A DNA stretch of 64,000 nucleotides from Nissabacter sp. SGAir0207 (GTDB lineage Bacteria > Pseudomonadota > Gammaproteobacteria > Enterobacterales > Enterobacteriaceae): assembly GCF_005491205.1 (NCBI RefSeq), contig NZ_CP028035.1:1550001-1614000 (forward strand). The letters are read 5' to 3'. Positions 55,876-64,000 of this stretch are shown in pieces. A program made the position numbers and the translations under genes. The notes under the pieces were generated by a model that was given only the letters and a program-made list of their open reading frames with translations, did not search any database and was not told the origin of the DNA. Each line of letters starts with the position of its first letter. The first letter of the stretch is position 1.

Positions 55876-56985
55876 ATGTTCACCCCGCGTAAAAAGTGGT
55901 TGTCGGGTGTCGTGGCCGGCCTGTTGATGGCAGCGTCCGTTACGGCGTCAGCGGAAGAGAAAACGCTGCATGTGTATAACTGGTCGGACTATATCGCGCC
56001 CGATACCCTAGCCAATTTCCAGAAAGAGACCGGCATCAAGGTGGTGTATGACGTCTTCGACTCCAATGAGGTGCTCGAGGGCAAGTTGATGGCTGGTAGC
56101 ACCGGCTTTGATCTGGTGGTGCCCTCCGCCAGCTTCCTGGAGCGCCAGCTGGGCGCCGGGGTGTTCCAGCCGCTCGACAAGAGTAAGCTGCCGAACTACA
56201 AAAACCTCGACCCGGAGCTGATGAAGCTGGTCGCCAAGCATGACCCGGACAACAAATACGCCATCCCTTACCTGTGGGCCACCACCGGCATTGGCTATAA
56301 CGTTGACAAGGTGAAGGCTGCGCTGGGCGCGGACGCGCCGGTCAATAGCTGGGATCTGGTACTGAAGCCGGAGAATCTGGCGAAGCTTAAGGGCTGCGGC
56401 GTCTCCTTCCTGGATGCGCCGGAGGAGATCTTCGCCACCGTGCTGAACTATCTGGGCAAAGACCCGAACAGCAGCAACGCCTCGGACTACAGCACCGCGG
56501 CCACCGACCTGCTGCTCCAGCTGCGCCCGAGCATCCGCTACTTCCACTCGTCGCAATATATCAATGACCTGGCGAATGGCGACATCTGCGTGGCAGTTGG
56601 CTGGGCGGGCGACGTAATGCAGGCGGCCAACCGCGCCAAAGAGGCGAAAAATGGCGTCAACATTGCCTACAGCATCCCGAAAGAGGGGGCGCTGGCCTTC
56701 TTTGATGTCTTCGCGATGCCAGCGGACGCCAAGAACACCGATGAGGCCTACCAGTTCCTCAACTACCTGATGAAGCCGGATGTGATCGCCAAGATCAGTA
56801 ACACCGTCTACTACGCCAACGGCAATCAGGCGGCCACCCCGCTGGTGAACGAGGAGGTGCGCAACAACCCCGGCATCTACCCGCCGGCTGACGTGCGCGC
56901 CAAGCTGTTCACGCTGAAGGTGCAGGAGCCGAAAATTGACCGTGTGCGCACCCGCGCCTGGACCAAGGTAAAGAGCGGCAAATAA
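55876..56985 (+). CDS. potF: PotF periplasmic putrescine-binding protein
   Basis: 369 aa (E. coli 370). Signal peptide to about 'VTASAEE', then '[20 protein letters not shown]' with the conserved Trp/Ser/Asp of the polyamine pocket. '[16 protein letters not shown]' and '[20 protein letters not shown]' also match. It delivers putrescine to PotGHI. TGGAGG upstream of the ATG. A perfect 8-bp hairpin (57065-57088) lies in the gap before potG and may make PotF the most abundant product. Confidence 0.97.
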   Translation: MFTPRKKWLSGVVAGLLMAASVTASAEEKTLHVYNWSDYIAPDTLANFQKETGIKVVYDVFDSNEVLEGKLMAGSTGFDLVVPSASFLERQLGAGVFQPLDKSKLPNYKNLDPELMKLVAKHDPDNKYAIPYLWATTGIGYNVDKVKAALGADAPVNSWDLVLKPENLAKLKGCGVSFLDAPEEIFATVLNYLGKDPNSSNASDYSTAATDLLLQLRPSIRYFHSSQYINDLANGDICVAVGWAGDVMQAANRAKEAKNGVNIAYSIPKEGALAFFDVFAMPADAKNTDEAYQFLNYLMKPDVIAKISNTVYYANGNQAATPLVNEEVRNNPGIYPPADVRAKLFTLKVQEPKIDRVRTRAWTKVKSGK

Positions 56986-57064
56986 GCCGCCACTGACGCC
57001 ACGCCCCCGCGCGGGGCGGGCTGCCAGCTCCCCTCGGGCTGGCATTGCCTCCAAACCCTGACAA

Positions 57065-57088
57065 AACAGGCGGTTTCCCCCGCCTGTT
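57065..57088 (+). other. Stem-loop between potF and potG
   Basis: AACAGGCG (57065-57072) pairs with CGCCTGTT (57081-57088). Other GC hairpins precede it (about 57012-57050). Without a T-run, it probably stabilises potF mRNA or attenuates potGHI. Confidence 0.6.
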
Positions 57089-57154
57089 ACTATTATTGAT
57101 AGTGTTGCATGGTGTCATGCAGCGTTGACCCGCTTTTGCCGGAGAGCACATTGA

Positions 57155-58288
57155 GTGAATGACGCGATTCCCCGCCCACAGCCCAAGTCCCAAAAAGTAG
57201 TCACTCCACTGCTGGAGATCCGTAACCTGACCAAATCCTTCGACGGCCAACATGCCGTGGATGACGTCAGCCTGACCATCTATAAGGGCGAGATCTTTGC
57301 CCTGCTGGGCGCGTCTGGCTGCGGCAAGTCGACCCTGCTGCGGATGCTGGCTGGCTTTGAGTCGCCGAGCCACGGGCAGATCATGCTGGATGGGCAGGAT
57401 ATGTCACACGTGCCGCCCTACAAGCGGCCGATCAACATGATGTTCCAGTCCTACGCGCTCTTCCCGCACATGACGGTGGAGCAGAACATCGCCTTTGGCC
57501 TGAAACAGGACAAACTGCCAGCCGCCGAGATCAAGGCACGGGTGGCGGAGATGCTGTCGCTGGTACACATGGACGAGTATGCCCGCCGCAAGCCGCACCA
57601 GCTCTCTGGCGGCCAGCGCCAGCGTGTCGCGTTGGCGCGCAGTCTGGCGAAACGCCCGAAGCTGCTGCTGCTCGATGAGCCAATGGGCGCGCTCGACAAG
57701 AAGTTGCGCGACCGGATGCAGCTGGAGGTGGTGGACATCCTGGAGCGCGTCGGCGTCACCTGCGTGATGGTGACCCACGACCAGGAGGAGGCGATGACCA
57801 TGGCTGGCCGCATTGCCATCATGAACCGCGGCAAGTTCGTGCAGATTGGTGAGCCGGAGGAGATCTACGAGCACCCGAACACCCGTTTCAGCGCCGAGTT
57901 TATCGGCTCGGTCAACGTGTTTGAGGGTGTGTTGCAGGAGCGGCGCAACGACGCGCTGGTGATCGCCAGCCCCGGCCTGCGCCACCCGCTGCTGGTGGAC
58001 GCGGACGCCACGGTGATGGACAACGTGCCGGTCAGCATCGCGCTGCGCCCGGAGAAGATCGCCCTGTGCCACGAGGTGCCAGCCAACGGCTGCAACTTCG
58101 CTGTGGGGGAGGTGGTCAACATCGCCTATCTGGGCGACCTCTCCATCTACCACGTGCGGCTCCACAGCGGCCAGATTATCACCGCCCAACTGCAAAACGA
58201 CCATCGCTACCGCAAAGGCATGCCCACCTGGGGCGATGAGATCAGCCTCTGCTGGGAAGCAGACAGCTGTGTCGTACTGACGGCCTGA
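57155..58288 (+). CDS. potG: PotG putrescine ABC transporter ATPase
   Basis: 377 aa (E. coli 377). Walker A GASGCGKST (52-60), signature LSGGQ (150-154), Walker B LLLLDEP (170-176) and a C-terminal TOBE domain. It energises putrescine import by PotFGHI. The start is GTG, with GGAGAG upstream, giving 'MNDAIPRPQPKSQK' as in E. coli. potH follows 12 bp later. Confidence 0.98.
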   Translation: MNDAIPRPQPKSQKVVTPLLEIRNLTKSFDGQHAVDDVSLTIYKGEIFALLGASGCGKSTLLRMLAGFESPSHGQIMLDGQDMSHVPPYKRPINMMFQSYALFPHMTVEQNIAFGLKQDKLPAAEIKARVAEMLSLVHMDEYARRKPHQLSGGQRQRVALARSLAKRPKLLLLDEPMGALDKKLRDRMQLEVVDILERVGVTCVMVTHDQEEAMTMAGRIAIMNRGKFVQIGEPEEIYEHPNTRFSAEFIGSVNVFEGVLQERRNDALVIASPGLRHPLLVDADATVMDNVPVSIALRPEKIALCHEVPANGCNFAVGEVVNIAYLGDLSIYHVRLHSGQIITAQLQNDHRYRKGMPTWGDEISLCWEADSCVVLTA

Positions 58289-58300
58289 TCAGGAGGAGCC

Positions 58301-59245
58301 ATGTCCCTGTTATCCGAACAGCCGGCGGCGGCCAGCCCGCAGCCGGGCTGGTTTACCCGCCTGCGCCGCGCCCACGGCCGCAAGCTGGTGATTGCGCTGC
58401 CGCTGATCTGGCTGCTGTTGCTGTTTATGCTGCCGTTCCTGATCGTGTTCAAGATCAGTCTGGCCGAGATGGCGCGCGCCATTCCCCCCTACACCGAGCT
58501 GACCAGCTGGGCCGATGGCGTGCTCAGCATCGCGCTCAACTTCAGCAACTACCTGTCGTTGACCGAAGACCCGCTCTATTTCGACGCCTACCTCCAGTCG
58601 TTGCGCGTTGCGGCGGTTTCGACCCTCTGCTGTCTGGCGATCGGCTACCCGCTGGCTTGGGCGATTGCCCACAGCAAGCCCTCGTCACGCAACATATTGC
58701 TGTTGCTGGTGATTTTGCCGTCGTGGACGTCATTCTTGATCCGCGTCTACGCCTGGATGGGGATTTTGAAGAACAACGGCGTGCTGAACAATGTGCTGAT
58801 GTGGGCTGGCGTCATCGACCAGCCGCTGGTGATCCTGCACACCAATCTGGCGGTCTATATCGGCGTGGTCTACTCCTACCTGCCGTTTATGGTGCTGCCG
58901 ATCTACACCGCGCTGACCCGGCTCGACTACTCGCTGGTGGAGGCGTCGATGGATCTCGGCGCGCGACCGCTGAAGACCTTCTTCCAGGTGATTGTGCCGC
59001 TGACCAAGGGCGGCATCATCGCTGGCTCGATGCTGGTGTTTATCCCGGCGGTGGGCGAGTACGTGATCCCGGAGCTGCTTGGCGGCCCGGACAGCATCAT
59101 GATTGGCCGCGTGCTGTGGCAGGAGTTCTTCAATAACCGCGACTGGCCGGTGGCCTCGTCGGTGGCGATTGTGATGCTGCTGCTGCTGATTGTGCCGATC
59201 CTCTGGTTCCATAAACATCAAAACCGTAGCCTGGAGGCCGAATGA
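58301..59245 (+). CDS. potH: PotH putrescine ABC transporter permease
   Basis: 314 aa (E. coli 317). Six TM helices; the EAA loop that contacts PotG reads 'SLVEASMDLGARPLKTFFQV'. N-terminal cytoplasmic segment 'GWFTRLRRAHGRKLVIALPL'. Overlaps potI by 4 bp (ATGA), as expected for the paired permeases. AGGAGGAGCC before the ATG. Confidence 0.97.
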   Translation: MSLLSEQPAAASPQPGWFTRLRRAHGRKLVIALPLIWLLLLFMLPFLIVFKISLAEMARAIPPYTELTSWADGVLSIALNFSNYLSLTEDPLYFDAYLQSLRVAAVSTLCCLAIGYPLAWAIAHSKPSSRNILLLLVILPSWTSFLIRVYAWMGILKNNGVLNNVLMWAGVIDQPLVILHTNLAVYIGVVYSYLPFMVLPIYTALTRLDYSLVEASMDLGARPLKTFFQVIVPLTKGGIIAGSMLVFIPAVGEYVIPELLGGPDSIMIGRVLWQEFFNNRDWPVASSVAIVMLLLLIVPILWFHKHQNRSLEAE

Positions 59246-60087
59246 GCAGTTTACCGGTAGTGCGCTCCCCGTGGCGCATCGTGATTCTGGTGCTGGCTTT
59301 CACCTTCCTCTATGCGCCGATGCTGATGCTGGTGATCTACTCCTTCAACAGCTCCAAGCTGGTGACGGTGTGGGCCGGCTGGTCGGTGCGCTGGTATGGT
59401 CAGCTGTTCCACGATACGGCGATGATCAATGCCGTGGGCCTCAGCCTGAGCATCGCCGCCTGCGCGGCGACGGCGGCGGTGATCCTCGGCACGCTGGCGG
59501 CGGTGGTGATGGTGCGCTTTGGCCGCTTCCGTGGCTCGACCGGCTTCGCCTTTATGCTCACCGCGCCGCTGGTGATGCCAGACGTGATCACCGGCCTGTC
59601 GCTGCTGCTGCTGTTCGTGGCGCTGGGCCACGCCATTGGCTGGCCGCAGGAGCGGGGGATGTTTACCATCTTCCTGGCACACGTCACCTTCTGTACCGCC
59701 TACGTTGCGGTGGTGATTGGCTCCCGCCTGCGCGAGCTGGATCGCTCCATCGAGGAGGCGGCGATGGATCTGGGCGCCGCGCCGCTGAAGGTGTTCTTCG
59801 TCATCACCGTGCCAATGATTGCCCCGGCGATTGTTTCCGGCTGGCTGCTGGCCTTCACCCTGTCGCTGGACGATCTGGTGATCGCCAGCTTCGTCTCCGG
59901 GCCGGGTGCCACCACGCTGCCGATGCTGGTCTTCTCCAGCGTGCGCCTTGGTGTCAACCCAGAGATCAACGCGCTGGCATCACTGATCCTGCTGGTAGTG
60001 GGGATTATCGGCCTGTTCGCCTGGTGGTTTATGGCGCGGGCAGAAAAGCAGCGGGTGCGCGATTTGCAGCGGGCTGCACGTAGCTGA
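59242..60087 (+). CDS. potI: PotI putrescine ABC transporter permease
   Basis: 281 aa, as in E. coli. Six TM helices with EAA loop 'SIEEAAMDLGAAPLKVFFVI', and 'FTLSLDDLVIASFVSGPGAT', typical of polyamine permeases. Forms the channel with PotH. GGAGGCCGA precedes the ATG inside potH. Last gene of potFGHI; a strong terminator follows. Confidence 0.98.
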   Translation: MSSLPVVRSPWRIVILVLAFTFLYAPMLMLVIYSFNSSKLVTVWAGWSVRWYGQLFHDTAMINAVGLSLSIAACAATAAVILGTLAAVVMVRFGRFRGSTGFAFMLTAPLVMPDVITGLSLLLLFVALGHAIGWPQERGMFTIFLAHVTFCTAYVAVVIGSRLRELDRSIEEAAMDLGAAPLKVFFVITVPMIAPAIVSGWLLAFTLSLDDLVIASFVSGPGATTLPMLVFSSVRLGVNPEINALASLILLVVGIIGLFAWWFMARAEKQRVRDLQRAARS

Positions 60088-60118
60088 TTTATCCTAAAGC
60101 TGTTACGCTTTTATTGCC

Positions 60119-60147
60119 GACGCCGCCGACCTGGCGGCGTCTTTTTT
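60119..60147 (+). terminator. Terminator after potI
   Basis: GACGCCGCC and GGCGGCGTC form a 9-bp stem (60119-60141), followed by six T residues. Confidence 0.93.
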
Positions 60148-60183
60148 CACAGTGATGTGACAGGCAGGAGGCAGTTAACAGTC

Positions 60184-60633
60184 ATGAGCCGGCTGGCATT
60201 CATTCCCGTTCCCGTTATGGTAGGTGCAACCGCGATCATCGCCACCCGGTTGCTGGGCTTTCTGCTGCTGTTTGATGAGCTGGGGCTGGCCGGCGTCGGG
60301 GATTTCGTCCGCGCCAGTACCGAGAACTGGATCAACACCCTGTTGCTGTTGTGCAGCCTGCTGATCATCCTGCTGGAGGCGCACTGCGCCTACGCGGTGA
60401 TGCGGGCGCGCAACTGGGGGCGCTGGCTCTACCTCGGCTGCCAGCTGGTGGTGGTGCTCTATATGGTGCTGGCCTCCTGCGAGTGGTTCGGGCCGAAAAT
60501 CTTCCGCATTGAGAACGCCGACCCGGTGGCGGCGGCCAACCAGCTGATGATGCAGAAGCTGCCCGACGCGCTGGTGCTGCTGCTACTCTTCCTCCCTCCC
60601 TCCAGCCGCCGTTTCTTCACCCGCCGCCGCTGA
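60184..60633 (+). CDS. ybjO: YbjO inner-membrane protein
   Basis: 149 aa. Four hydrophobic helices: 'MVGATAIIATRLLGFLLLFD', 'NTLLLLCSLLIILLEAHCAY', 'GCQLVVVLYMVLASCEWFG' and 'PDALVLLLLFLPP'. It matches the DUF-type YbjO found between potI and rlmC in E. coli; function unknown. AGGAGG lies 12 nt before the ATG, a rather long spacing. An upstream in-frame GTG (60157) lies before the ribosome site and is not used. Confidence 0.85.
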   Translation: MSRLAFIPVPVMVGATAIIATRLLGFLLLFDELGLAGVGDFVRASTENWINTLLLLCSLLIILLEAHCAYAVMRARNWGRWLYLGCQLVVVLYMVLASCEWFGPKIFRIENADPVAAANQLMMQKLPDALVLLLLFLPPSSRRFFTRRR

Positions 60634-60714
60634 CGCCGGCTGGCAATGGCCGGGCGCATACAGTACAATTTGCGCCCCTTATTTTGCCGTACCCCGCAGC
60701 CAACCAGGTATTTT

Positions 60715-61851
60715 ATGCATTGCGCACAGTATGACGCCGGCACCTGCCGCTCCTGCCAGTGGCTGGAACGCCCTTACGCCCAACAGCTGGATGATAAACA
60801 GCAGCACCTGCAACATCTGCTGGCCGATCGGCCGGTAGGGCAGTGGCTGCCGCCGGTCGCCGGGCCGCAGCAGGCCTTCCGCAACAAAGCCAAGATGGTG
60901 GTGAGCGGCAGCGTCGAGCGGCCGCTGCTCGGGATGCTGCACCGTGACGGCACCCCGGTTGACCTCAGCGACTGCCCGCTCTACCCGGACTCTTTTGCGC
61001 CGGTGTTCGCCGTGCTGAAGCACTTTATCGCCCGCGCTGGCCTTACGCCCTATAACGTGGCGCGCAAGCGTGGCGAGTTGAAGTTTATCCTGCTCACCGA
61101 GAGCACGCTGGATGGCGGCCTGATGCTGCGCTTTGTGCTGCGCTCGGAGGCCAAGCTGACGCAACTGCGCGCCGCGCTGCCGTGGCTGCAACAGCAACTG
61201 CCGCAGTTGCGGGTGATCTCCGTTAACCTCCAGCCGGTGCACATGGCCATTCTGGAGGGCGAGACGGAGATTATGCTGACGCCGCAGGAGGCGTTGGCGG
61301 AGCAGTTCAATCAGGTGCCGCTCTACCTACGGCCGCGCAGCTTCTTCCAGACCAACCCACAGGTGGCGGCGGCGCTCTACGCCACCGCGCGCCGCTGGGT
61401 AGCCGAACTGTCGGTGAAGGGGATGTGGGATCTGTTTTGCGGCGTCGGTGGCTTTGGGCTGCACTGCGCCACGCCGGAGATGGCGCTAACCGGGATTGAG
61501 ATCAGCGCCGAGGCGATCGCCTGCGCGCGCCGTTCGGCACAGGAGTTGGGGCTGCCACAGGTTGACTTTCAGGCGCTCGACTCCACCCGCTTTGCCACCG
61601 GCGAAGCGCAGACGCCGGATCTGGTGCTGGTCAACCCACCGCGCCGCGGCATCGGTGCCGAGCTGTGTGACTACCTCAGCCGCATGGCACCGCCAGCCAT
61701 CCTCTACTCCAGCTGCAACGCCGAGAGCATGGCACGCGATCTGGCGCGCCTGCCTGACTATCGCTGCGAAAAAGTGCAGCTATTCGACATGTTCCCCCAC
61801 ACCGCCCACTACGAAGTGCTGGTGCTGCTGGTGCGCCAACCCGCCTCCTGA
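60715..61851 (+). CDS. rlmC: RlmC 23S rRNA m5U747 methyltransferase
   Basis: 378 aa (E. coli 375). N-terminal Fe-S cysteines in '[16 protein letters not shown]' plus '[10 protein letters not shown]'; SAM-binding '[16 protein letters not shown]'; '[12 protein letters not shown]'; and the catalytic '[15 protein letters not shown]'. It methylates U747 of 23S rRNA. The ATG at 60715 gives the normal N-terminus; the longer frame from 60646 is rejected. GGCCCC/GGGGCC forms a weak hairpin just after the stop. Confidence 0.97.
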   Translation: MHCAQYDAGTCRSCQWLERPYAQQLDDKQQHLQHLLADRPVGQWLPPVAGPQQAFRNKAKMVVSGSVERPLLGMLHRDGTPVDLSDCPLYPDSFAPVFAVLKHFIARAGLTPYNVARKRGELKFILLTESTLDGGLMLRFVLRSEAKLTQLRAALPWLQQQLPQLRVISVNLQPVHMAILEGETEIMLTPQEALAEQFNQVPLYLRPRSFFQTNPQVAAALYATARRWVAELSVKGMWDLFCGVGGFGLHCATPEMALTGIEISAEAIACARRSAQELGLPQVDFQALDSTRFATGEAQTPDLVLVNPPRRGIGAELCDYLSRMAPPAILYSSCNAESMARDLARLPDYRCEKVQLFDMFPHTAHYEVLVLLVRQPAS

Positions 61852-61986
61852 ACCCCGGCCCCTCGGGGCCAAAATCTGCTTGTCTGCTAAAAGCAGCGCC
61901 CCGGAAATTGCGATCCCTCTCCATGCATTTGCCATGAAGAGGGCGTATAAAGACCATGTTTTTTATGTGGTCAATCAGGGGGTGCC

Positions 61987-62331
61987 GTGGCAATACCTAT
62001 CTATCTATGGCTTAAGGATGAAGCTGGCAACGCGATCCAAGGCTCCGTGAAGGTACAGGGGCGGGAAGAGAGTGTTGAACTCAATACATTTCACCATGCT
62101 GTCTCATTACCTGTAACGGAGCATTCAGGAAGCATTACAGGGATATGTGAATACTTACCCATTATTTTCAACAAAGAAATAGATTGTTCCAGCACTTACC
62201 TTTATCGGGCACTGGTCACACGCATAAGGGCGCCATCAGGCTGGGCGTCGGAGGGGTGTATTATTCTGGGCAGATTGACGAGGGAGAGGATGTTCAATTC
62301 AGGGGATAGAATGCTGAGGGTGGTGAGATGA
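61987..62331 (+). CDS. Truncated Hcp-like protein (type VI secretion tube family)
   Basis: 114 aa. 'MAIPIYLWLKDEAGNAIQGS' and 'FNKEIDCSSTYLYRAL' match the first 75 or so residues of Hcp-family proteins, which form the T6SS inner tube and may carry effectors. Normal Hcp is about 160 aa; here the sequence after 'YRAL' no longer resembles Hcp, suggesting deletion or frameshift. The GTG start has AGGGGGT upstream. The stop overlaps the next gene's ATG (ATGA), so translation may still be coupled. No other T6SS gene is in the window. It may be a pseudogene remnant. Confidence 0.7.
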   Translation: MAIPIYLWLKDEAGNAIQGSVKVQGREESVELNTFHHAVSLPVTEHSGSITGICEYLPIIFNKEIDCSSTYLYRALVTRIRAPSGWASEGCIILGRLTRERMFNSGDRMLRVVR

Positions 62332-62864
62332 AAATACTCCTTGTGCTAGGGTTAATCTCTTTCCTTTCCTGGTCAGAGGAGATGCCGCATGGATTAATAA
62401 AGGAAATCAATGCGCAATCGCAGATAAATAACAGAGAGTCTGTCAAAAATCAAAATTGGCGACTGCTTGTCTCAGGAATTTCACGCGGGGAACCGGAATG
62501 GCTCCGCACTATTCCGCAATTTGCGGCCCAACTCAGCACAGAGCAGCGGCATGAGATAATGAACGCCTTAGGCAATGCGCTGATCCACAATCCCGTAGAC
62601 ACTCTCAATATTTTACCGGATATCAGCAAAACTCTGGATGGTTCAGGGATAGATCTCTATCGCTGGGACTATCTCTGTGTTGGGCTGGTGATGGATTACA
62701 CCCGCGAGTCCGCGTACCGCTACTATGCAACAGCGATGGAAGCGCTGAAACAGAGCGGCGAGCAGGGACGGGAGTGCCTGACATTAATGCAGGAGGGACT
62801 CAACGAGATTGAACAGGATGAACGGCGGGGCAAGGTGCACTGGGGCCACAAAATCTGGCCCTAA
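62328..62864 (+). CDS. Small exported protein of unknown function, coupled to Hcp fragment
   Basis: 178 aa. The N-terminal 18 residues 'MKILLVLGLISFLSWSEE' form a signal peptide or anchor, followed by a largely helical domain with 'NWRLLVSGISRGEPEWLRTI' and 'EIMNALGNALIHNPVDTLNI'. No enzyme motif is recognised. Its ATG lies within the Hcp-like stop codon. In Hcp-effector loci the following gene often encodes a periplasmic immunity protein; size, export signal and position fit that role, but this is inference. Composition is less GC-rich than fliR downstream. Confidence 0.7.
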   Translation: MKILLVLGLISFLSWSEEMPHGLIKEINAQSQINNRESVKNQNWRLLVSGISRGEPEWLRTIPQFAAQLSTEQRHEIMNALGNALIHNPVDTLNILPDISKTLDGSGIDLYRWDYLCVGLVMDYTRESAYRYYATAMEALKQSGEQGRECLTLMQEGLNEIEQDERRGKVHWGHKIWP

Positions 62865-62872
62865 GCCCGCCG

Positions 62873-63655
62873 TTAGCCCACCATGCCGCCGATGATCACC
62901 GCCAGCCGGTCGAACATCTCGCCGAACAGGCGCTCGCAGAAGGGGGCCATCAGTGGCATCATCATCCCCAGCGCCAGCATCCCCAGCGTCATGGTCAGCG
63001 GGAAGCCCACTACAAATACCGACAGCTGTGGCGTCACGCGGTTGAGCAGGCCGAGCGCCATGTTCAGCGTCAGCAGCAGGGCGATGATCGGCAGCGCCAG
63101 CATCATGCCGCTGCTAAAAATAAGCCCGCCAGCCTGCGCCAGCGCCATAAAGCCGTTGCCCTGCATCGGCGCGTCACGCATCGGTAGGGTGTGGAAACTG
63201 TCGGCCAGCAGTGAAATCAGCCACAGGTGGCCGTCAAAGTTCAGGAACAGCAGCACCGCCAGCAGGTTCATCAGGCGCGCCAGCACCGGGGTGTTGGGGC
63301 CGCCGGAGGGATCGAAGAAGGTGGCGAACGAGATCCCCATCTGCAACCCCACCAGCTCGCCAGCCATTCGCACTGCGGCGAACGCCAGTTGCATGGTCAG
63401 GCCGAGCGCCGTGCCAATCAGGATCTGCTGGATGCCCAGCCAGAGCGCGCCAGCAGTGAAAATCGGCATCTCCGCGGGCGGCAGACCGGGGGCGATCAGC
63501 ACAGTGATCAGCAGCCCCAACCCGAGCCGGGCGCGTTTGGGGATCTGCTTCTCGCCAAACAGCGGGGCGCTGCTCAACAGCGCCAGAATGCGCAGCAGCG
63601 GCCAGAAGTAGAGGCCCAGCCAGTGGGCCAGCTGGGTGGTGTCGAAGACCAGCAT
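62873..63655 (-). CDS. fliR: FliR flagellar export gate protein
   Basis: 260 aa (E. coli 261). Six or so TM helices with '[20 protein letters not shown]', '[20 protein letters not shown]' and '[19 protein letters not shown]', all FliR-like. With FliP and FliQ it forms the core export channel. Its start shares one base with the fliQ stop. It ends 9 bp from the stop of the convergent exported-protein gene, so the Hcp-like pair was placed right at the operon end. Confidence 0.97.
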   Translation of the reverse strand: MLVFDTTQLAHWLGLYFWPLLRILALLSSAPLFGEKQIPKRARLGLGLLITVLIAPGLPPAEMPIFTAGALWLGIQQILIGTALGLTMQLAFAAVRMAGELVGLQMGISFATFFDPSGGPNTPVLARLMNLLAVLLFLNFDGHLWLISLLADSFHTLPMRDAPMQGNGFMALAQAGGLIFSSGMMLALPIIALLLTLNMALGLLNRVTPQLSVFVVGFPLTMTLGMLALGMMMPLMAPFCERLFGEMFDRLAVIIGGMVG

Positions 63656-63924
63656 CAGCCAATCAGCGTCGGCAGGCTGGTGAACAGGGTACGCATATAG
63701 TCCAGCAGCAAGTTGAGCATCCAGGGGCCGGCGATCACCAGCGTGGCGACCACCGCCAGGATTTTCGGGATGAAGGAGAGGGTCATCTCGTTGATCTGGG
63801 TGGCGGCCTGCAACAGGCTCACCACCAGACCAGTCACCAGCGACACCAGCAGCAGCGGGGCGGCCAGCAGCAGCGCGACCTTCATCGCCTCACTGCCCAT
63901 CGCCATAATCGATTCAGGGGTCAT
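63655..63924 (-). CDS. fliQ: FliQ flagellar export gate protein
   Basis: 89 aa, exactly the E. coli length. Two TM helices: '[20 protein letters not shown]' and '[20 protein letters not shown]'; '[18 protein letters not shown]' is the conserved loop. It forms part of the FliPQR channel. ATG at 63924 with GGAGGCGGC upstream; the longer frame reaches into fliP and is rejected. Confidence 0.98.
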   Translation of the reverse strand: MTPESIMAMGSEAMKVALLLAAPLLLVSLVTGLVVSLLQAATQINEMTLSFIPKILAVVATLVIAGPWMLNLLLDYMRTLFTSLPTLIG

Positions 63925-63934
63925 GCCGCCTCCG

Positions 63935-64000
63935 TCAGGATACGAAACTCTGGGCCAGCGATCCCAGCAGCAGTTGCCAGCCATCCACCAGCACGAACAG
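63935..64000 (-). CDS. fliP: FliP flagellar export gate protein, C-terminal end (truncated by window)
   Basis: The last 21 residues, 'LFVLVDGWQLLLGSLAQSF' plus VS, then a stop at 63937-63935. This is the characteristic FliP C-terminus. The gene continues beyond the window. fliQ starts 10 bp later, consistent with a fliLMNOPQR-type operon on the minus strand. Confidence 0.93.
   Translation of the reverse strand: MFVLVDGWQLLLGSLAQSFVS

Overview
The window is a piece of an enterobacterial chromosome of high GC content. Nearly every core protein can be read against its Escherichia coli counterpart with little change in length. A contiguous che-flh-flg layout with fliPQR further on fits the Yersiniaceae side of the order (Serratia/Rahnella-like), but genus cannot be fixed by eye. 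No rRNA, tRNA, IS transposase or CRISPR array was seen.

Layout. (1) 1-14.8 kb: end of cheA, cheW and a terminator; then a four-gene chaperone-usher fimbrial operon wedged into the chemotaxis cluster; then a chemoreceptor with a clear sigma-28 promoter, cheRBYZ and flhBAE. (2) 14.8-21.1 kb: a less GC-rich accessory island between flhE and flgN. It carries a nitrilase-superfamily hydrolase, an MFS transporter, and a divergent FAD monooxygenase/LysR pair. It is bordered by partial and full copies of a roughly 350-bp repeat. (3) 21.1-32.9 kb: flgN-flgM-flgA on the minus strand and flgBCDEFGHIJ-flgKL on the plus strand, with sigma-28 promoters before flgM and flgK. (4) 33-37.8 kb: yohJK, a cation-diffusion facilitator, a cupin, a zinc-ribbon membrane protein and a TrkH-type K+ transporter. 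(5) 38-61.9 kb: a backbone collinear with the E. coli yliI-dacC-deoR-ybjG-rybB-ybjL-ybjM-grxA-rimK-ybjN-potFGHI-ybjO-rlmC region. It is interrupted by an insert (small zinc-binding-like protein, phage antirepressor with a LexA-like box, MFS/M20 peptidase/LysR module, HAD phosphatase, glpM) and by sdaC. (6) 61.9-62.9 kb: a truncated Hcp-like gene translationally coupled to a small exported protein. (7) 62.9-64 kb: fliR, fliQ and the end of fliP on the minus strand, resuming the flagellar locus.

How it works together: regions 1, 3 and 7 form one motility and chemotaxis programme (rod, hook, ring, export gate, adaptation enzymes, anti-sigma factor). Regions 4 and 5 are envelope, transport and housekeeping genes that separate flgL from fliR by about 30 kb. 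The accessory pieces (fimbriae, flhE-flgN island, antirepressor, Hcp fragment) sit at junctions between these blocks. The least routine parts are the repeat-bordered hydrolase/exporter/monooxygenase island, the SOS-like box before the antirepressor, the Hcp fragment with its coupled partner, and a RybB small RNA gene with a sigma-E promoter.
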